Below are positions 1 to 11,945 of a DNA stretch of 64,000 bases, one piece after another. Position 1 is the stretch's first letter, and every line of letters begins with the position of its first letter. Source of the DNA: Neocallimastix lanati (nom. inval.) (taxonomy: Eukaryota > Neocallimastigomycota > Neocallimastigomycetes > Neocallimastigales > Neocallimastigaceae); the NCBI GenBank assembly GCA_016946835.1, contig JACVTC010000120.1:518500-582499 (forward strand), read 5' to 3'. Position numbers and translations under genes: made by a program. The notes beneath the pieces were generated by a model. The model saw only the letters and a list, made by a program, of their open reading frames with translations, made no database searches and was not told the DNA's origin.

Positions 1-77
1 TGTCATAGCTCTCAAATATTACTTTAAATATTTCGATAATTGATGATAATTATTTAAGCATGGCTAATTATTTTCAA

Positions 78-272
78 TTAGAAGCAACCCAGTTCATTAA
101 TAAGCCGAAAGTCTAGATATAATATATAATATTTTAATTGGATCATGAATCTTTCGGGATCATACATGAATATTAAATTCATTTTGGCTAATAATTCTTT
201 AAAATATTGACGATCTCCAGCGAATCCATCTTTATTTGTACCACTGGCATTTAAAAAGGTATCTTCTTCCAT
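78..272 (-). pseudogene. Gag N-terminal fragment of a Ty3/Gypsy (Sushi/Tf1-like) retrotransposon
   Basis: A 64-codon open stretch whose middle part (GFAGDRQYFKELLAKMNLIF, then DPERF) resembles the start of the Ty3/Sushi-type retrotransposon Gag capsid domain, where a F-x-G-x-R-x-x-F-x-x-F-L motif is followed by a helix and a short DPxRF/NPxRF segment. The reading starts at a good ATG at 272 and degenerates after about residue 50 into low-complexity residues. No zinc knuckle or pol follows on the minus strand before the window edge, so this is a scrap, or the start of an element running off the left edge. Family assignment is by motif only. Confidence 0.5.
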
Positions 273-1899
273 TTTCTTGTTTTGTTAAGTAAAGCTTAAA
301 TAATTATTTAGGGATTAAAGACTTTTATTTAAGGTAATTACAATTTAAATTTCCCTTTTAATGCCTTACAACTATCGAATAATCGGAAAAAGCTACTAAA
401 TTAGAGGTTATACTGAACCTCAAAATAAAATTAAAGACTATTTAATTTCAGTATTAACATATCAAAAAAACAATATATTCATTAACTTAGATTATTATTA
501 AAATTTATCTAAAATGTTGTACATGTTCACTTAATTTTACAATAAAATTTATCTAATGAGTTGTGTATTTATTCATTTAAATATTTTATATAAGATAAAA
601 TATTTTCATCCATATAAATATGTTAATAAGATAAAATATTTTCATCCACATAAATATGTTTATAAGATATATCTAAAATAATATTTTAGTCCACTTATAT
701 TTATTATGTGAATTAATTTAAATAATATTTATTAATTTATTTATTAATAATTGTTACTGTTTTTATTGAGAATATTAAAAGGCATCCAAAAAATATAAGT
801 AGAATTACAAAGAAGGAATTCAATGGTTGGAAGAGGTTTTTTTTTGAGAAATATTTAGTAAAAATCCAAGGAAGAATTAAAGATAAAATTGTTCTATAAT
901 TTTGAATAAGTAAGGGACTACAAAAAGTAGAAAAATTAGAAGAAAGGAGAGATCAGATCCAAAAACAATATTAGAAGAAGTAATCCGGAATTAGATATTT
1001 ATTTAGAGATTATATAATAAGAATCGGTAGCCCAAAATATTGAAATGGAGGATTCCAATTAGTGAGTTGAAATGTGGAATGAAGAACAAAACGAAAAATT
1101 TTCTATTCTTTCTTAGTTTCTTTCTTATTTTTAATTTATTTTTATTATTTATTAGAAGTTAGAAGTAAAGTTTATTGGTGCTTTAATATAATTTAAAGTT
1201 AATGATACTGAACAAGCCATTAATTTTAGTTTGTGTTAAAAAATTAATAATGAGTATAATTATTCAACTATAATCTAGTGAAAATTTAAATGAGTTCTTA
1301 ATTAAGAAATAAAATTTATCAATAATCTTAATAATAATAATGATAGCAATAATAATATTTATAAGTTTGTTATAAATTGGATTATAATGTTGTTGAACAA
1401 ATGGTTGTTACTAAAAAAAGAAAATGATAAACAAGTTAGAAAGTTAATGATATATTTAAGAACTTTGCTTTATTTATATTAAAGCAAAGTCGTTGTTTTA
1501 CTTGGTATCCTTCCTTATTTTTAAAGTTTATTGCCATTAGTAAAATAAATATAATAATAAGTACTTTTCATTAGTTAAATAAATATAATAATATATAATT
1601 ATCATTAGTTAAATTAAATTGAATTAACTTTATAACTTTATCAAAATGGTTTAAATCCTTTTGTCTCTATATTCTAAATATTCCTTAAATTTATTTTTAT
1701 GATAAAAATCGAATTTTAAATGAAATTGACAATAACGAAATTTAATTTCAATTCATCTATTAGTGAATTTCAATTTCAAATCCACTAAAATTCATAATAT
1801 TATTTAAATTTATTATTAGTTATTAAGAGACTAATTAAACTTGATAAACCTTTTACAATAAATAGACAAAGAGTATCTATGATCTGGTGGTAATAAACA
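273..1899. other. AT-rich intergenic region with one coding-like decayed patch
   Basis: No complete gene is visible. The stretch 780-1110 is less AT-biased than its surroundings and reads on the plus strand as a 28-codon open piece (KEFNGWKRFFFEKYLVKI near 813-866) before stops, so it may be a decayed coding sequence; I do not recognise the family. The rest is AT-rich spacer with short direct repeats (585-680). Confidence 0.4.
1462..1490. repeat. Perfect 11-bp hairpin
   Basis: ACTTTGCTTTA (1462-1472) is followed after a 7-nt loop by its exact complement TAAAGCAAAGT (1480-1490). It has GC-containing arms in an otherwise AT-only region. It could be a transcription-end or mobile-element remnant; function unknown. 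Confidence 0.6.
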
Positions 1900-3790
1900 A
1901 TGACGATCAAGATGAACTCCCTGTGTCAGACTCACACTCTACCAATCTTTAATAAAACTGAATTTCCATTTCATTTTGTTAGTCGAAACTTAAAGAAAGA
2001 CGAAAAGAACTATTCAATAACCAAGCAAGAGGATTACTCTGGGTTCTACCGTATTATGAAATTTAAATCGTACATATCGTGTAATTAATTGAAACCATAT
2101 TATGTACTAACTGTATTCAATCCGTCAATTAAAACAGATTATAACAATAAAAAACACCTATACAATTTAAACAAATAAAAATAAGTAAATTCTTTTATTA
2201 ATAAATTCTTTTATTAATTATAAATTTCTTTTATGTTATTAACTGTAAAATAGTAAATTGCTAATACATCGATTTAATTGAGAAAAATTCCATGTATTTA
2301 TATTTTTTCTTATTATATTATTAATATATGATGTTATTTAATAATATATATAAAGCTATTTATTTATAAACAAAAGATTTTTTAATTAATAATTTTATCA
2401 TTCATTAATTTACTAAAACTAGAATTAATTTATTAAACTATTTATTTTATTTATTATTTTAATACTTATAATAATTTCAATTATATATTTAACATCGAAA
2501 AATTATTTTTATTAATATTAACTATTTAAAATTATTCCTAAATTAATATTTAACTATTTAAAACTAAACTAGGTTAACTAAACCAATTAATTAAATTAAA
2601 ATTTCATATACATTAAATAAATTAATTGTACGAGAAATTAAACTATTTAATGTATTAAAGATTTATTAAATCTTTACAATATCTATAAGCCCTTAGTAGG
2701 TATGTTCAAAAATGTCGAACTAAGGAGAAATAATTAACCAATTGGATGTTAGAATTTAGCATAATAAAGGTTATAATAAGATATGAAAAAGGAAAGAAGA
2801 ACATAATTGCTGATGCAATGTCGAGATTACCACCCCGAAAAAAAAGAATTAAGATCAGTCGTTGTATCTAGTGCTTCATCTTATATAGAGGATTTCATGA
2901 ATTCAAAAATTAATAAGGAACAATATTATAAAAAGGGAAAAAAAATAAGAAAAGTCATAAAAGATTAGGAAGAAAGAAATTGATCAAACAGGTCTACCTA
3001 GTAGTCCAAGAAGGATATCATAAGACATATACCTCTTCAAGAGAGATAATTACAGACTTATATGACAAAAAATGTCAAAATATTTATATAAACTCGTCAT
3101 AAGTGCCAGCTCTACAGATTAAAACCATATCCCCAAGATTTCGAGATTATAGGGATTCCTGCTAAGTCACCTTTCGTGAAAGTTGGATTTGATTTAATTG
3201 GTCCCCTTCCCTTAACAGCTTATATGAATTAGTATATTGTGGATCCAATCGACTATTTTACAAAGTGGGTAGAAGCCAAACCATTTATCAGAATCTCATC
3301 TTCTTATATTATTGAATTCTTAACCGATGTAATTAATCATTATGGAATCCCTGAGGTTCTTGTTATGGATGATGTCAAACTAAACCAAAGGATTTCTTAA
3401 CATTCTTAATGTGTATTTACATCCAGCTAATGGAAAAGTCGAAAACAGAAACTAAAAAATAGATAAATACTTCAGATTATTAAGTAAAGAAGAAATGAAA
3501 TGGGACAAGTTACCTTCTGCTCTTTGGGCTCTGTGGAATATTAGAAGTGAGAAGACAGGATATACTAATTTTGAACTTTTGTAAGGATTCCGAGATACGC
3601 AACCTTTCGAACTCTTGGTCAACATAGATAAATAACAATTCGAAGAAACTAAAGAAGAATACTTTCTAAGAAAATTTATTAGACATCGTAAATGAGTTCA
3701 AGAAGCTATCAGAAATATTGAGAACGCTAACCAGCTATAGAGAGATAGAAGAGAATCAGTTAAAAGAATGAATAAGCACTATAAAGAAAG
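1900..3790 (+). pseudogene. Degenerate Ty3/Gypsy Pol: RNase H and integrase remnants
   Basis: Plus-strand remnant of the same Pol lineage as the intact copy at 56.8-60.6 kb. RNase H matches begin at about 1970 (HFVSRNLKK, then KFKSYI), are cut by about 590 bp of AT-rich DNA, and resume at 2692 with KPLVGMFKN and YEKGKKNIIADAMSRL (about 2780). The integrase follows: EGYHKTY zinc-finger part (about 3010), CHKCQL (3100), the catalytic-core start GFDLIGPLP (about 3190), DYFTKWVEAKP (3250), IPEVLV (3350), HPANGKVENRN with the third catalytic acid (3420) and PSALWALW plus FELL (3510-3590). Many stops and frameshifts are present, and the segment carrying the second catalytic Asp (DNG) is deleted. 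Long dead. Confidence 0.85.
2095..2685. other. AT-rich insertion splitting the RNase H remnant
   Basis: The RNase H homology breaks off after KFKSYIS (ends about 2080) and continues with KPLVG at 2692. In the intact relative these are only about 15 residues apart, so roughly 0.6 kb has been inserted. A TG...CA solo LTR ending near 2683 (TTTACA) is possible, but I could not find a clean target-site duplication. Confidence 0.5.
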
Positions 3791-3829
3791 TGACACATAA
3801 AAAATCAATTTCAATAGATTTCCAAGGTC

Positions 3830-4790
3830 TATCAGGAATATCAAGAGGTTACAAAAGACTATACATATTATGTCTAATGACTTTATTTATAGTACAATAA
3901 TCACATGAATTAACATATCCTGTAATGTCTTCTTGTAATTTTGAGCACAAGTTTCAATTAATTAATTTTAAAGTTCTTTTTATACCAAGATGGCCAGAAG
4001 TGAGCTATTCATAGTATATTTGTAATATAAGCGAATCAGGAATATAATTAAATTATTATATAATATTAAATTATCTTTTATCTTAAACCTTTTCATTTTC
4101 CCAAAGAATTTATACATAGTTATTTTTAATATTTTGTTCACTGAAATATAATTTAATATCATCAAAGATAGCATCATTTTTAGTAGAATTTATAATTCTT
4201 TCCAAAAGGTCATTCACAATACCAACATAACAAAGAACTTCTTTAACTTTTTTAATATTTAGTATTTTTTTTAGTTTAATGTTCTCATCACTCTTTATAT
4301 AATTAAATATTCTTTAGAGACTATCAGGTTTTCCATTTTTTGTGCTTTGTCTATATATAAGTTGAAGGACATACTTTTAGAAGAATAAGTGCCTTCTATA
4401 TTGTCTTTGATTACCAACTTTTTCCTCCTTATATATATATTAAATTTCTGTGATAAGTATAGACAGTAACTTTGTCTCTAGTGCATAGTAGTAAGAGATG
4501 AAGACAATTTAAGAAAAGCATCTCTTATAGCTAACAGTTCTTTTTTAGTAATTGTATAATTTATTTAAAAACCCTGTAAACTTCTTGAAAAATAGTCAAT
4601 TGGATGATATTAGCACTTTCATCTTTTTGAGATAAAACTGCACCAATGGCGTAATTACTAGCATTACATTCTACAATAAGTGATTTTGTAATATCTAGGT
4701 GATGAAGTACTGATTAATCTTTTCTTTAATTCTTAGAAAGATTTTTGTGAAAAATTCTTCCGAATGAATTTTATATTATTCTGGTTAAAT
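3830..4790 (-). pseudogene. Degenerate Ty3/Gypsy Pol of a second (Tf1/Sushi-like) lineage
   Basis: Read on the minus strand, 4720-4620 gives an RNase H start (SLIVECNASNYAIGAVLSQ, typically ETDASNYAIGAVLSQ in Tf1/Sushi-type elements) followed by remnants of the SRSL / NYTITKKELLAI block near 4580-4510. Towards 3880 it gives the integrase zinc-binding motif (HFWPSW, then DITGYVNSCDYCTINK). Numerous stops and indels are present. Sequence and motif style differ from the K/M/G lineage, so at least two Ty3/Gypsy lineages colonised the locus. The converging plus-strand pol remnant ends about 50 bp to the left. Confidence 0.75.
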
Positions 4791-5821
4791 TGTGGTGATA
4801 TTTAATTTTGAATTATATTCTTAAGCCACAAGATAAATTTTTAATGTAATAATTTTTATAAAATTTAATTCTGAGAAAATTATTGTTGTAAAATAATTTA
4901 AATGAATTAATTAAAGTTTAAAACAAAATAAATTAATAATTTATTTTGTGAAAATTAAGTTTCAAAATTTAATCATGACTCCTTTAACATTGTTTTTAAA
5001 TCGAAAATAATTAAAGACTTTACTTATAATATTAAAATAATAAATAGATAATAAATGTACTTAATTTTAATTATTTAGTATTTAGTTTAATTAATAATTA
5101 TATTTTTCTAAATTTAGCTATAGTTTATAAATTTATTATTTAATAAAATTCATTAGGATAGTTTTATATTAAAATATATGTAATTTAAATAAAACAATAT
5201 ATTATCAATGTATTTAGGAAAAGTATAAATAGAAGATACTTTTCACATTTTTTTCTCGATGTAATTGTTATTTTAACAAACAACTATTAAATATTAATAA
5301 AATATATTTTTAATAAAATTTTTTTTTTTAAATAAAATTTTATTGTATTCTTTTGTTATTGTAATCTATTTTAGTATTTTCTTTTACATATGATTAAACG
5401 GCACACACATGAATCATAAAATTATGAAACAATAATTTAAAGGTAACAACTTTAGTCAGGGAATATTACGATAACATATAAACAAAATACAATAAAATAT
5501 AAATTAAACCTAAATAATAGATGGTCAAACTATTGAACAGAATTATATTACATAATTTAAAATTTTATTAATTTTATATAAACGATAGTCATATTATTGA
5601 TCATTTTCACAGGAATGATAATAATTTAAGTTTGTTCCTAAAATAATAACAATCAATATCCAGTGATATACAAAATTTAATATAAATCATAGGACTATTA
5701 ATAAACCATATAAAAAAGTAAATAAAATTTTTAAAATAAAATACAATTTTTAAACACAATAAAAATAATATTACAATTAAAATAAACAAACTCTAAACAA
5801 CATATTTCAAAATTAATTAAA
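4791..5821. other. AT-rich leader/LTR region upstream of the Copia element
   Basis: No gene. It should contain the 5' LTR and primer-binding site of the Copia element at 5822, and a TATA-like GTATAAATAG is visible at 5223-5232. However, the sequence does not visibly match the putative 3' LTR starting at 10425, so the LTR borders are not called. Confidence 0.4.
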
Positions 5822-7465
5822 ATGGCTAAAAGAACAAATAGACTCAATAACAATCAAGTAACTAATATTACTGAAGAAAATCCAAACCCAAAAGGATTCT
5901 CCTTTAATTATTCAGAAAATTTTAATCATGTTACGGAACTGACTACGGAAAAATTCTTAAATTGGAAAACCAACATCTTCTACTTTTTAAGCATTAATAA
6001 TTTAGATAACTATATTGGGGATCAAAAGGTCAAGAAATTAAGAAAAAAGGATATAAGAGGAAATTTAAACGATTATATTACGGATAAATTTGATGCATCT
6101 CTTGTATATGAACTCGGAACGTCGGAAGAAGACATCAAAAATGATATACTTGTCAAATGGATAATCACAAACAGTCTTGGTGAAAATACAAAAAGGATCT
6201 TGAATAGTCATAATAAAACTGCCTACGAAATTTGGAAACTACTTAATAACTCGTTCACAATGGGAGAAGAACATCAAAAGATGATATTAAAGGATAAACT
6301 CAATAAGTTAAAATACAACATGGAAGATGACATACACATATTTCTATCAAAATTTCAAAACTTAATTGATGACCTTGAGAGAATAGACAGTGACCTTAGC
6401 GATAATGTAAAGGTTGGGATGTTAAATCGATCTTTACCAGAAAACATTCGCTGGGTAAATGTCTTTCAATTCAATAATAACTGGAAAGGTTGCTGCAGTT
6501 ATCTAGAGAGAATTATTCCAGATATAATATTTTCAAAAATTAGAGAAAATACTATAACCGAGAATCAACAAAGTATCTTTAATGTTACAACACACAACAA
6601 GAATAACAATGACCAAATTAAAAAGAATAACAAAAGAAAAAGAAAAAATAGTAAATGCTACTTGTGCGGAAAATTTGGTCATTATAAAAAAGAATGCTGG
6701 AGAAATAAAAAGAGTAATAACAAAAAGAAGAATAGATATAACAATAAAAGTAGAAAATTAAACCGCAAAAGAAATTATAAGTCTAGCAAGAAAAATACCT
6801 ATAAAAATAACAATTATAATATTTATAATATAAATAATTATAACAGCGACATTCAGGAAGATTTTTCAACTGACTATAATACTGAAAAGTGTTCTGAAAT
6901 TAATTACGCAATAATTAATAATAACAATCAATCTGACATAGTCAACAATAACAATATCACATGCTGGATACTTGATTCTGGAGCTTCCATTAGCATAACA
7001 AATAATTTAAATCAATTAACAAATATAAGAAAATGCAAAATAAATATATCTTTACCCAATGGCAAAGAAATAATCTCAAGTCACTTAGGCAATTTCGAAG
7101 GATATATAAATAATCACAAATTTGTTTTAAAGAATGTATATTATTCAAATCAAATATATAAAAACTTAATATCAATTAATCAATTAATGTTACAAAATTA
7201 TAAAGTCGTTTTCAATAATTTTAACAATTTACCAAGAGCTACAATTTACGACAATAATGGTAATAGAGTATATGACATTTTTTCAAATCTTAAAAATACT
7301 TTTAAAATTTATTTTTCAAAGTTTCCAATAATATTCGATAAAAAATATTTAAATATCACAAACGAAATTAGTTACACACACTTAAACAAAAGTCAAATTA
7401 TGGACCTCTGGCATAGCCGCCTAGGTCATTTCAACATTTCCTTAGTCAAAGATAAGTTAAAATAA
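5822..7465 (+). pseudogene. Copia Gag-protease with start of integrase
   Basis: This 547-codon frame begins with ATG at 5822, right after an AT-rich leader. Residues about 40-230 form the Copia-type Gag (KFLNWKTNIFYFL near 43-55; WKLLNNSF near 137-144). A CCHC zinc knuckle CYLCGKFGHYKKEC lies at about 279-292 and is followed by a basic Lys/Asn-rich tract. The retropepsin active site ILDSGAS is at about 383-389. The GAG-pre-integrase motif LWHSRLGHFN near 529-538 begins the integrase zinc-binding module. The frame stops at 7465, whereas its natural continuation (PPEKCQIC) lies in another frame immediately downstream, so this is a frameshift rather than a true terminus. Confidence 0.9.
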
Positions 7466-7835
7466 AATAATTCCACCAGAAAAATGCCAAATATGTATTA
7501 ACAAACCATATAAAAACGTTAAAAACAAAACTTTTCACATTTTTGAGTTAATCCATATGGACTTGGTAGGACCAGTTACAACTTCCTTAAATGGTTATAA
7601 ATATTTTCTAACAATCCTGGATGATTTTTCACGTTTTGGATGGATAATCTTCATTACAAATAAATATGAAACTTTTGAAATATTCACACTCTGGTATAAC
7701 AGAATATCAAATATTTTTAATACTAAAATAAAATATATTCGAACTGACAATGGTAAGGAATTTAAGAACAAAAGTTTTGAACAATTCTGCCAAACTAACA
7801 ATATTATTCAACAATTACAGTCCCATATAATCTAG
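7466..7835 (+). pseudogene. Copia integrase, N-terminal and first core half
   Basis: Continues the integrase in a shifted frame: CQIC (second half of the HHCC zinc site) at about 7490, then HMDLVGP at 7554 with the first catalytic Asp, DDFSRFGWI, and RTDNGKEF at about 7742 with the second catalytic Asp. The frame is lost again near 7820, after QQLQ. In the next frame PYNLAQNRQSERFNGTLI carries the third catalytic acid (E of SERFN) at about 7850. All three catalytic acids are therefore present but on separate frames. Confidence 0.88.
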
Positions 7836-9523
7836 CACAAAACAGACAATCTGAACGCTTTAACGGAACATTAATCTACTGCGCCAAATCACTCCCAAAC
7901 GAATCAAAATTGAGCCATAACTTTTGGGAGTTTGCAGTGGATACTGCAAATTTCATTCATAACCGTTTACCTCATCAGGGAATTAACAATAAAATTCCCT
8001 ATGAAATCTTATACAATAAACCAGTTAATTATAACAATTTTCGAGTTTTTGGATGTCGTGTTTATTTTTTCATCCCTAAAGAATTTCGCTCAAAATTTGA
8101 CAATAATTCTCATCCTGATATCTTTCTAGGCTATAGCGAAAATACAAAGGCGTATAAAATTCTTGATATAATAAATCATAAAATTATTCTTTCCAGAACT
8201 GTTGAGTTCCTAGAAAATCAACCTGGCAATACCTATTTCCATTACACCAATAACGAATTCAGAGAGGATGATTATACAAATAACAATTTTATTAAAAATT
8301 TAAAACACCTTGAAGGCAATTATTCAAAATATAACAATTACAGCAATGATAATTATAAAAAACATAATAATAATTACAGCAATGAAAAGAACACTCAAAG
8401 CAACAATAAAGACAATCACAATAATAATAACAATAACAATGAAAATTATACTATTCAAAATAATAACAATAATAAAGAAAATAATTTCATGGAAAATAAA
8501 AAAGCCAATGATAATAAAGTTAATTCTACAATAAATAAAAACAACACAATCAATAATGATTATAATGGAAACAACAAAAATTACAACAAAAATAATAATG
8601 AAAGAGAAATTAATAATAATGGTAAAATCAATAACAATTCAATAGAAAATTATTCAGATACCAACACATCACAATTTACTAAACATTTTTTAAGTCATCA
8701 ATTAAATAAAAACCTTTCATTACACAGCACATCTAAAAGAAAGTCAATGTTTAACAATAACAAATTAAATAAACGTTTTAAGTCTAACAAAAACAATAAA
8801 GTTAATATAATTAATTCCTTAACAGATCAGTTTAAAGAACCAATAAATTATAATTACATATTCAAATTAAAGGATAAAATAGAATGGATAAAAGCAATCC
8901 GAGAAGAACTAACAAATATGGAGAAACTTAAAGTGTTCGATATCATAAGAAAAATTCCCCCAAACACCAATGTAATATCTTCAAGATGGGTATTTAAACT
9001 AAAAAGGAATTCCGAAGGAGATATCATCAAGAGGAAAGCCAGATTGGTGGCGAAAGATTATAATCAAAAATACGGAATTAATTATAAAGAAACCTTTGCC
9101 CCAACACTAAAACAGGACACACTTAGAGTATTTACCGTAATAGCTGTTATAAATAATTTTAAAATAAAACAAATAGATGTAAATTCGGCATACTTAAATG
9201 CCCCAATAGAAGAAGATATATATATGATAGCACCTGAAGGACACTATTCTCATGGAAAATATTTTTGGAAACTCAAGAAGGCACTTTATGGATTGAAACA
9301 GGCCGGAAAACAATGGAACAACAAACTAAATGAAGAGTTACTTAAAATGAACTTTAGGAGAATTAAAAGTGAACCATGTCTGTATGTAAAATTTGATAAT
9401 GATAAAAACATAATTTGTATATTATCAGTCTACGTAGACGACATTCTGATTGCAGGAAAGGAAAATGAAACAAATAATGTCAAAAAATCAATTAAAGAGA
9501 AATTCAACATCAAAGATATTTGA
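7820..9523 (+). pseudogene. Copia integrase C-terminus and reverse transcriptase
   Basis: After the integrase glutamate the frame encodes the core end (FANFIHNRLPH-like, VFGCRVYFFIP, HPDIFLGY). Then comes a poly-Asn/Lys linker of about 150 residues, followed by the RT domain. RT landmarks are SSRWVFKLKRN, KARLVAKDYNQKYGINYKET, QIDVNSAYLNAPI, LKKALYGLKQAGKQWN and the catalytic box YVDD at 9431-9442. An in-frame TGA at 9521-9523 interrupts the sequence, with homology resuming directly after it (IEFVIGIKF). The long Asn tract is interpreted as AT-driven expansion of a linker. Confidence 0.9.
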
Positions 9524-10461
9524 GATATCGAATTCGTTATTGGAATCAAATTTGAAAAGGTCCAAAATGGTTATATTCTTCATCAATCAAGGTATGTGAA
9601 AGATATTTTAAATAAATATAAAATAAACAAATTAACCACGCTTAGAAACTTTATACCAAAAGAAAATGAAAATCTAAGAAAGACAAAATTTAATGAAACA
9701 ACATATAGGAGTGCTATTGGAAATCTACTATATTTAGCCATATGCACTCGACCAGATATTTTGTTTGGAGTCACTCGAGCAGCGAGAAAGGCACGTCAAC
9801 CAACATTAGAAGATTGGGAAAACGTGCTCAAAATTTTCAGATATTTAAGAGGATCTATAAATTACGGAATCAAGGTAGAAAAGAATATGAACCTCAAAAT
9901 ATTTGTCGATGCAGATTATGCTGGCGATCCAGGATCTAGGAAATCCACATCCGGTTTTCTTATGATGATGGGACCTACTCCTACTAGCTGGTTTTCTAAA
10001 CTATAGCATTGTGTTTCAACGTTCACTGCTGATGCTGAATACTACAGCTTAAGCGAATGCGCAAAGCATGCGTTATGGTATAAAAATCTTTTAAGCGAGT
10101 TAAATATAAATATTAAGGATATTACAATTTTTGTAGACAACAAAGCTACCATTTATAACAGTGAAAATGTATCGATAAATCCAAAATCAAAACATATCGA
10201 TATTCGTTATCACCACATCCGAGACTTAGCAAGAAAATAATCAAATTAAAATATATTAAATCAAAAGATAATATAGCTGATGGTTTTACGAAATACTTGA
10301 ATAGTACATTAATGGATAATTTAGAAACTCCTTACTCACTAAAACATAAATTACTTAATAGAAAATCTACTTCTTTTTTCTCTTTAATGAAGAGTTTTTT
10401 TTTGAAGCTAGATTCTAGGGGGAATGTTAAAAATATAAACATTTATCATTTAAGTTTTTAA
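9524..10461 (+). pseudogene. Copia RT thumb and RNase H
   Basis: Same frame as the RT up to 10005: YRSAIGNLLYLAICTRPDI, then RNase H IFVDADYAGDP (first catalytic Asp, about 9903). An in-frame TAG at 10003-10005 replaces the usual codon in SWFSKLQ. STADAEYYSL-like (second acid), then FVDNKATIYNS (third Asp, about 10130) and KHIDIRYHHIRD follow. A frameshift near 10240 shifts the end (KYIKSKDNIADGFTKYL). The final frame runs on over the polypurine tract to 10461. Confidence 0.88.
10416..10430 (+). other. Polypurine tract and putative start of Copia 3' LTR
   Basis: AGGGGGAA (10417-10424) directly precedes TGTTA at 10425, the usual PPT|TG arrangement for plus-strand priming. The LTR would run into the AT-rich region; a possible end TTTTTTAGCA lies at 10670, but no matching 5' LTR was recognised. 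Confidence 0.6.
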
Positions 10462-11639
10462 TATATCATTAACCAATAGGTTATCATAAATAAATTAAAT
10501 ATACTTATATAAATTAAGAGAAATAAAATTCTTCTTAAAAATATCTTCTCTATTTTTTTATAATTAATAAATACTTTATAATAAAATATTTTAAAACACA
10601 TTCTTATCTTTATAAAATAAAACTATATTTGTATTTATTAAATTGAGTGTCTCTTAACCCTTTTTTAGCATATATTTAAATATATTAAAATTTTTGAAAT
10701 AAATTTGTAATTACATATTTTTATACTTAATTATTCAAATATTCAATTATAAATTTTATATTACAAATAATTTTATATAAATAGGTCGTTAAGTATAAAT
10801 TTATTTAAAGATATTATAAAAAATTTTTGAAAATAATTTTAAATTACATACATTTATTATCAGTTATTCAAATATTTAATTATTATAAATTTTATATTGT
10901 AAAGTGGTTTATTTAAATAACTGGTAAATATTAATATATATTTAAACATATTATTACAATTTTTGAAATTAATTGAAAATAACATATATTTTATAATAAA
11001 TATTTTTAATATTTAATTATTATTAATGATATACATCTAAATATTTTTATGTAAATAGATTAGTAGTATAAATGTATATTTTAATAAATTAATAATATTT
11101 TATAACTTAAATTTATTATCAATTATTTAAATATTTATTTATTATTAGTTTTATATTATCAAAATTCAAATAATATATTTAAATTTATAATATAAAAAAA
11201 TATTAATTTATAAAAATATATATTTGATTAAAAATCAATATTATTGTTTAATAATAAATTTAAGAAATTTTATTTAATCAATTAATTAATAAAATTATAA
11301 ATAAATTATAAAATTTTTTAATTTTATTATTATTATTTATTATTTTTGTATTTTGTGTGTATTATTTTTTTCCTTATTATATATTTTATAATGGTATTAG
11401 TTTTGCAATAATTAATAATATATAATTGCTTTTATTTTTTGTTATATCTGTATGTAATAATAATATCACCTTCTTCAAAGGTTTTATTTTTTTTATTTTA
11501 TTTAAATTATATTAATTTATTTTATTAAGATTTTGTTTGAATATTCTTTAGTAAAAATAAAATATTAAAAAATTTTTAACATCATTCTTTAATGAAATCT
11601 GATTCTGATGGTTGTAAATCAGCTTGAAGTAAATTCAAT
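10462..11639. other. AT-rich intergenic region
   Basis: Contains the probable body of the Copia 3' LTR (to about 10670) and then a degenerate tandem pattern of about 130 bp (ATTCAAATATTTAATTAT...TTTATATT blocks near 10735, 10865, 11010 and 11130). No coding signal was seen. Confidence 0.4.
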
Positions 11640-11885
11640 ATAATTTATTAAAGAGTTAATTTATTTTAAAAAATTTTAAGAAATATTATCATTTTTTATC
11701 TGATCCAGATGGTATCTCTATCGAATTTTATAAAACATTTTTTTGTAACAAAGAATGGAATGTTTTGTTTAGTAACTAAATCATTTCTGGTGATTATTCT
11801 AAAACGCCATTCTTAGTGTGATCTGTGACTCTCTTTATAGATATTATGTCCAAGGCTAGTATTAAACATTGGTTATTAAGCCTTT
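11640..11885 (+). pseudogene. Non-LTR (LINE) reverse transcriptase fragment
   Basis: The plus strand reads LSDPDGISIEFYKTFF (11698-11745), corresponding to the [SP]GPDGI-x-x-E-[FL]-[YL]K motif at the start of LINE reverse transcriptases. It is followed at the right distance by VTLFIDIMSKASIKHW (about 11823-11870), corresponding to the ITLIxKK...D-x-x-x-W-R-P-I block. Stops lie between them. Only the palm-domain entry survives. The family (L1/Tx1-like versus others) cannot be settled from this. Confidence 0.7.
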
Positions 11886-11945
11886 AAATTTTTTAATGCT
11901 ATAATATTATAATCTATTTTTATTTGTATAGACTGTTACATTCAT

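Larger units (their letters stand above)
5822..10461 (+). mobile_element. Ty1/Copia LTR retrotransposon, near-complete, inactivated
   Basis: Domain order Gag (UBN2-like), CCHC knuckle, protease DSGAS, integrase, reverse transcriptase, RNase H: the Copia order, with integrase before RT. It is broken by frameshifts at about 7462, 7820 and 10240 and by in-frame stops at 9521 and 10003, yet every catalytic motif is still readable, so inactivation is fairly recent. Codons of the linkers are almost purely AAT/AAC (poly-Asn). The 3' end has a polypurine tract at 10416-10424. Confidence 0.93.

Noticed and set aside
5170-5390. 5' LTR of the Copia element
   Set aside because: It has promoter-like features, but I could not align it to the putative 3' LTR starting at 10425; borders left uncalled.
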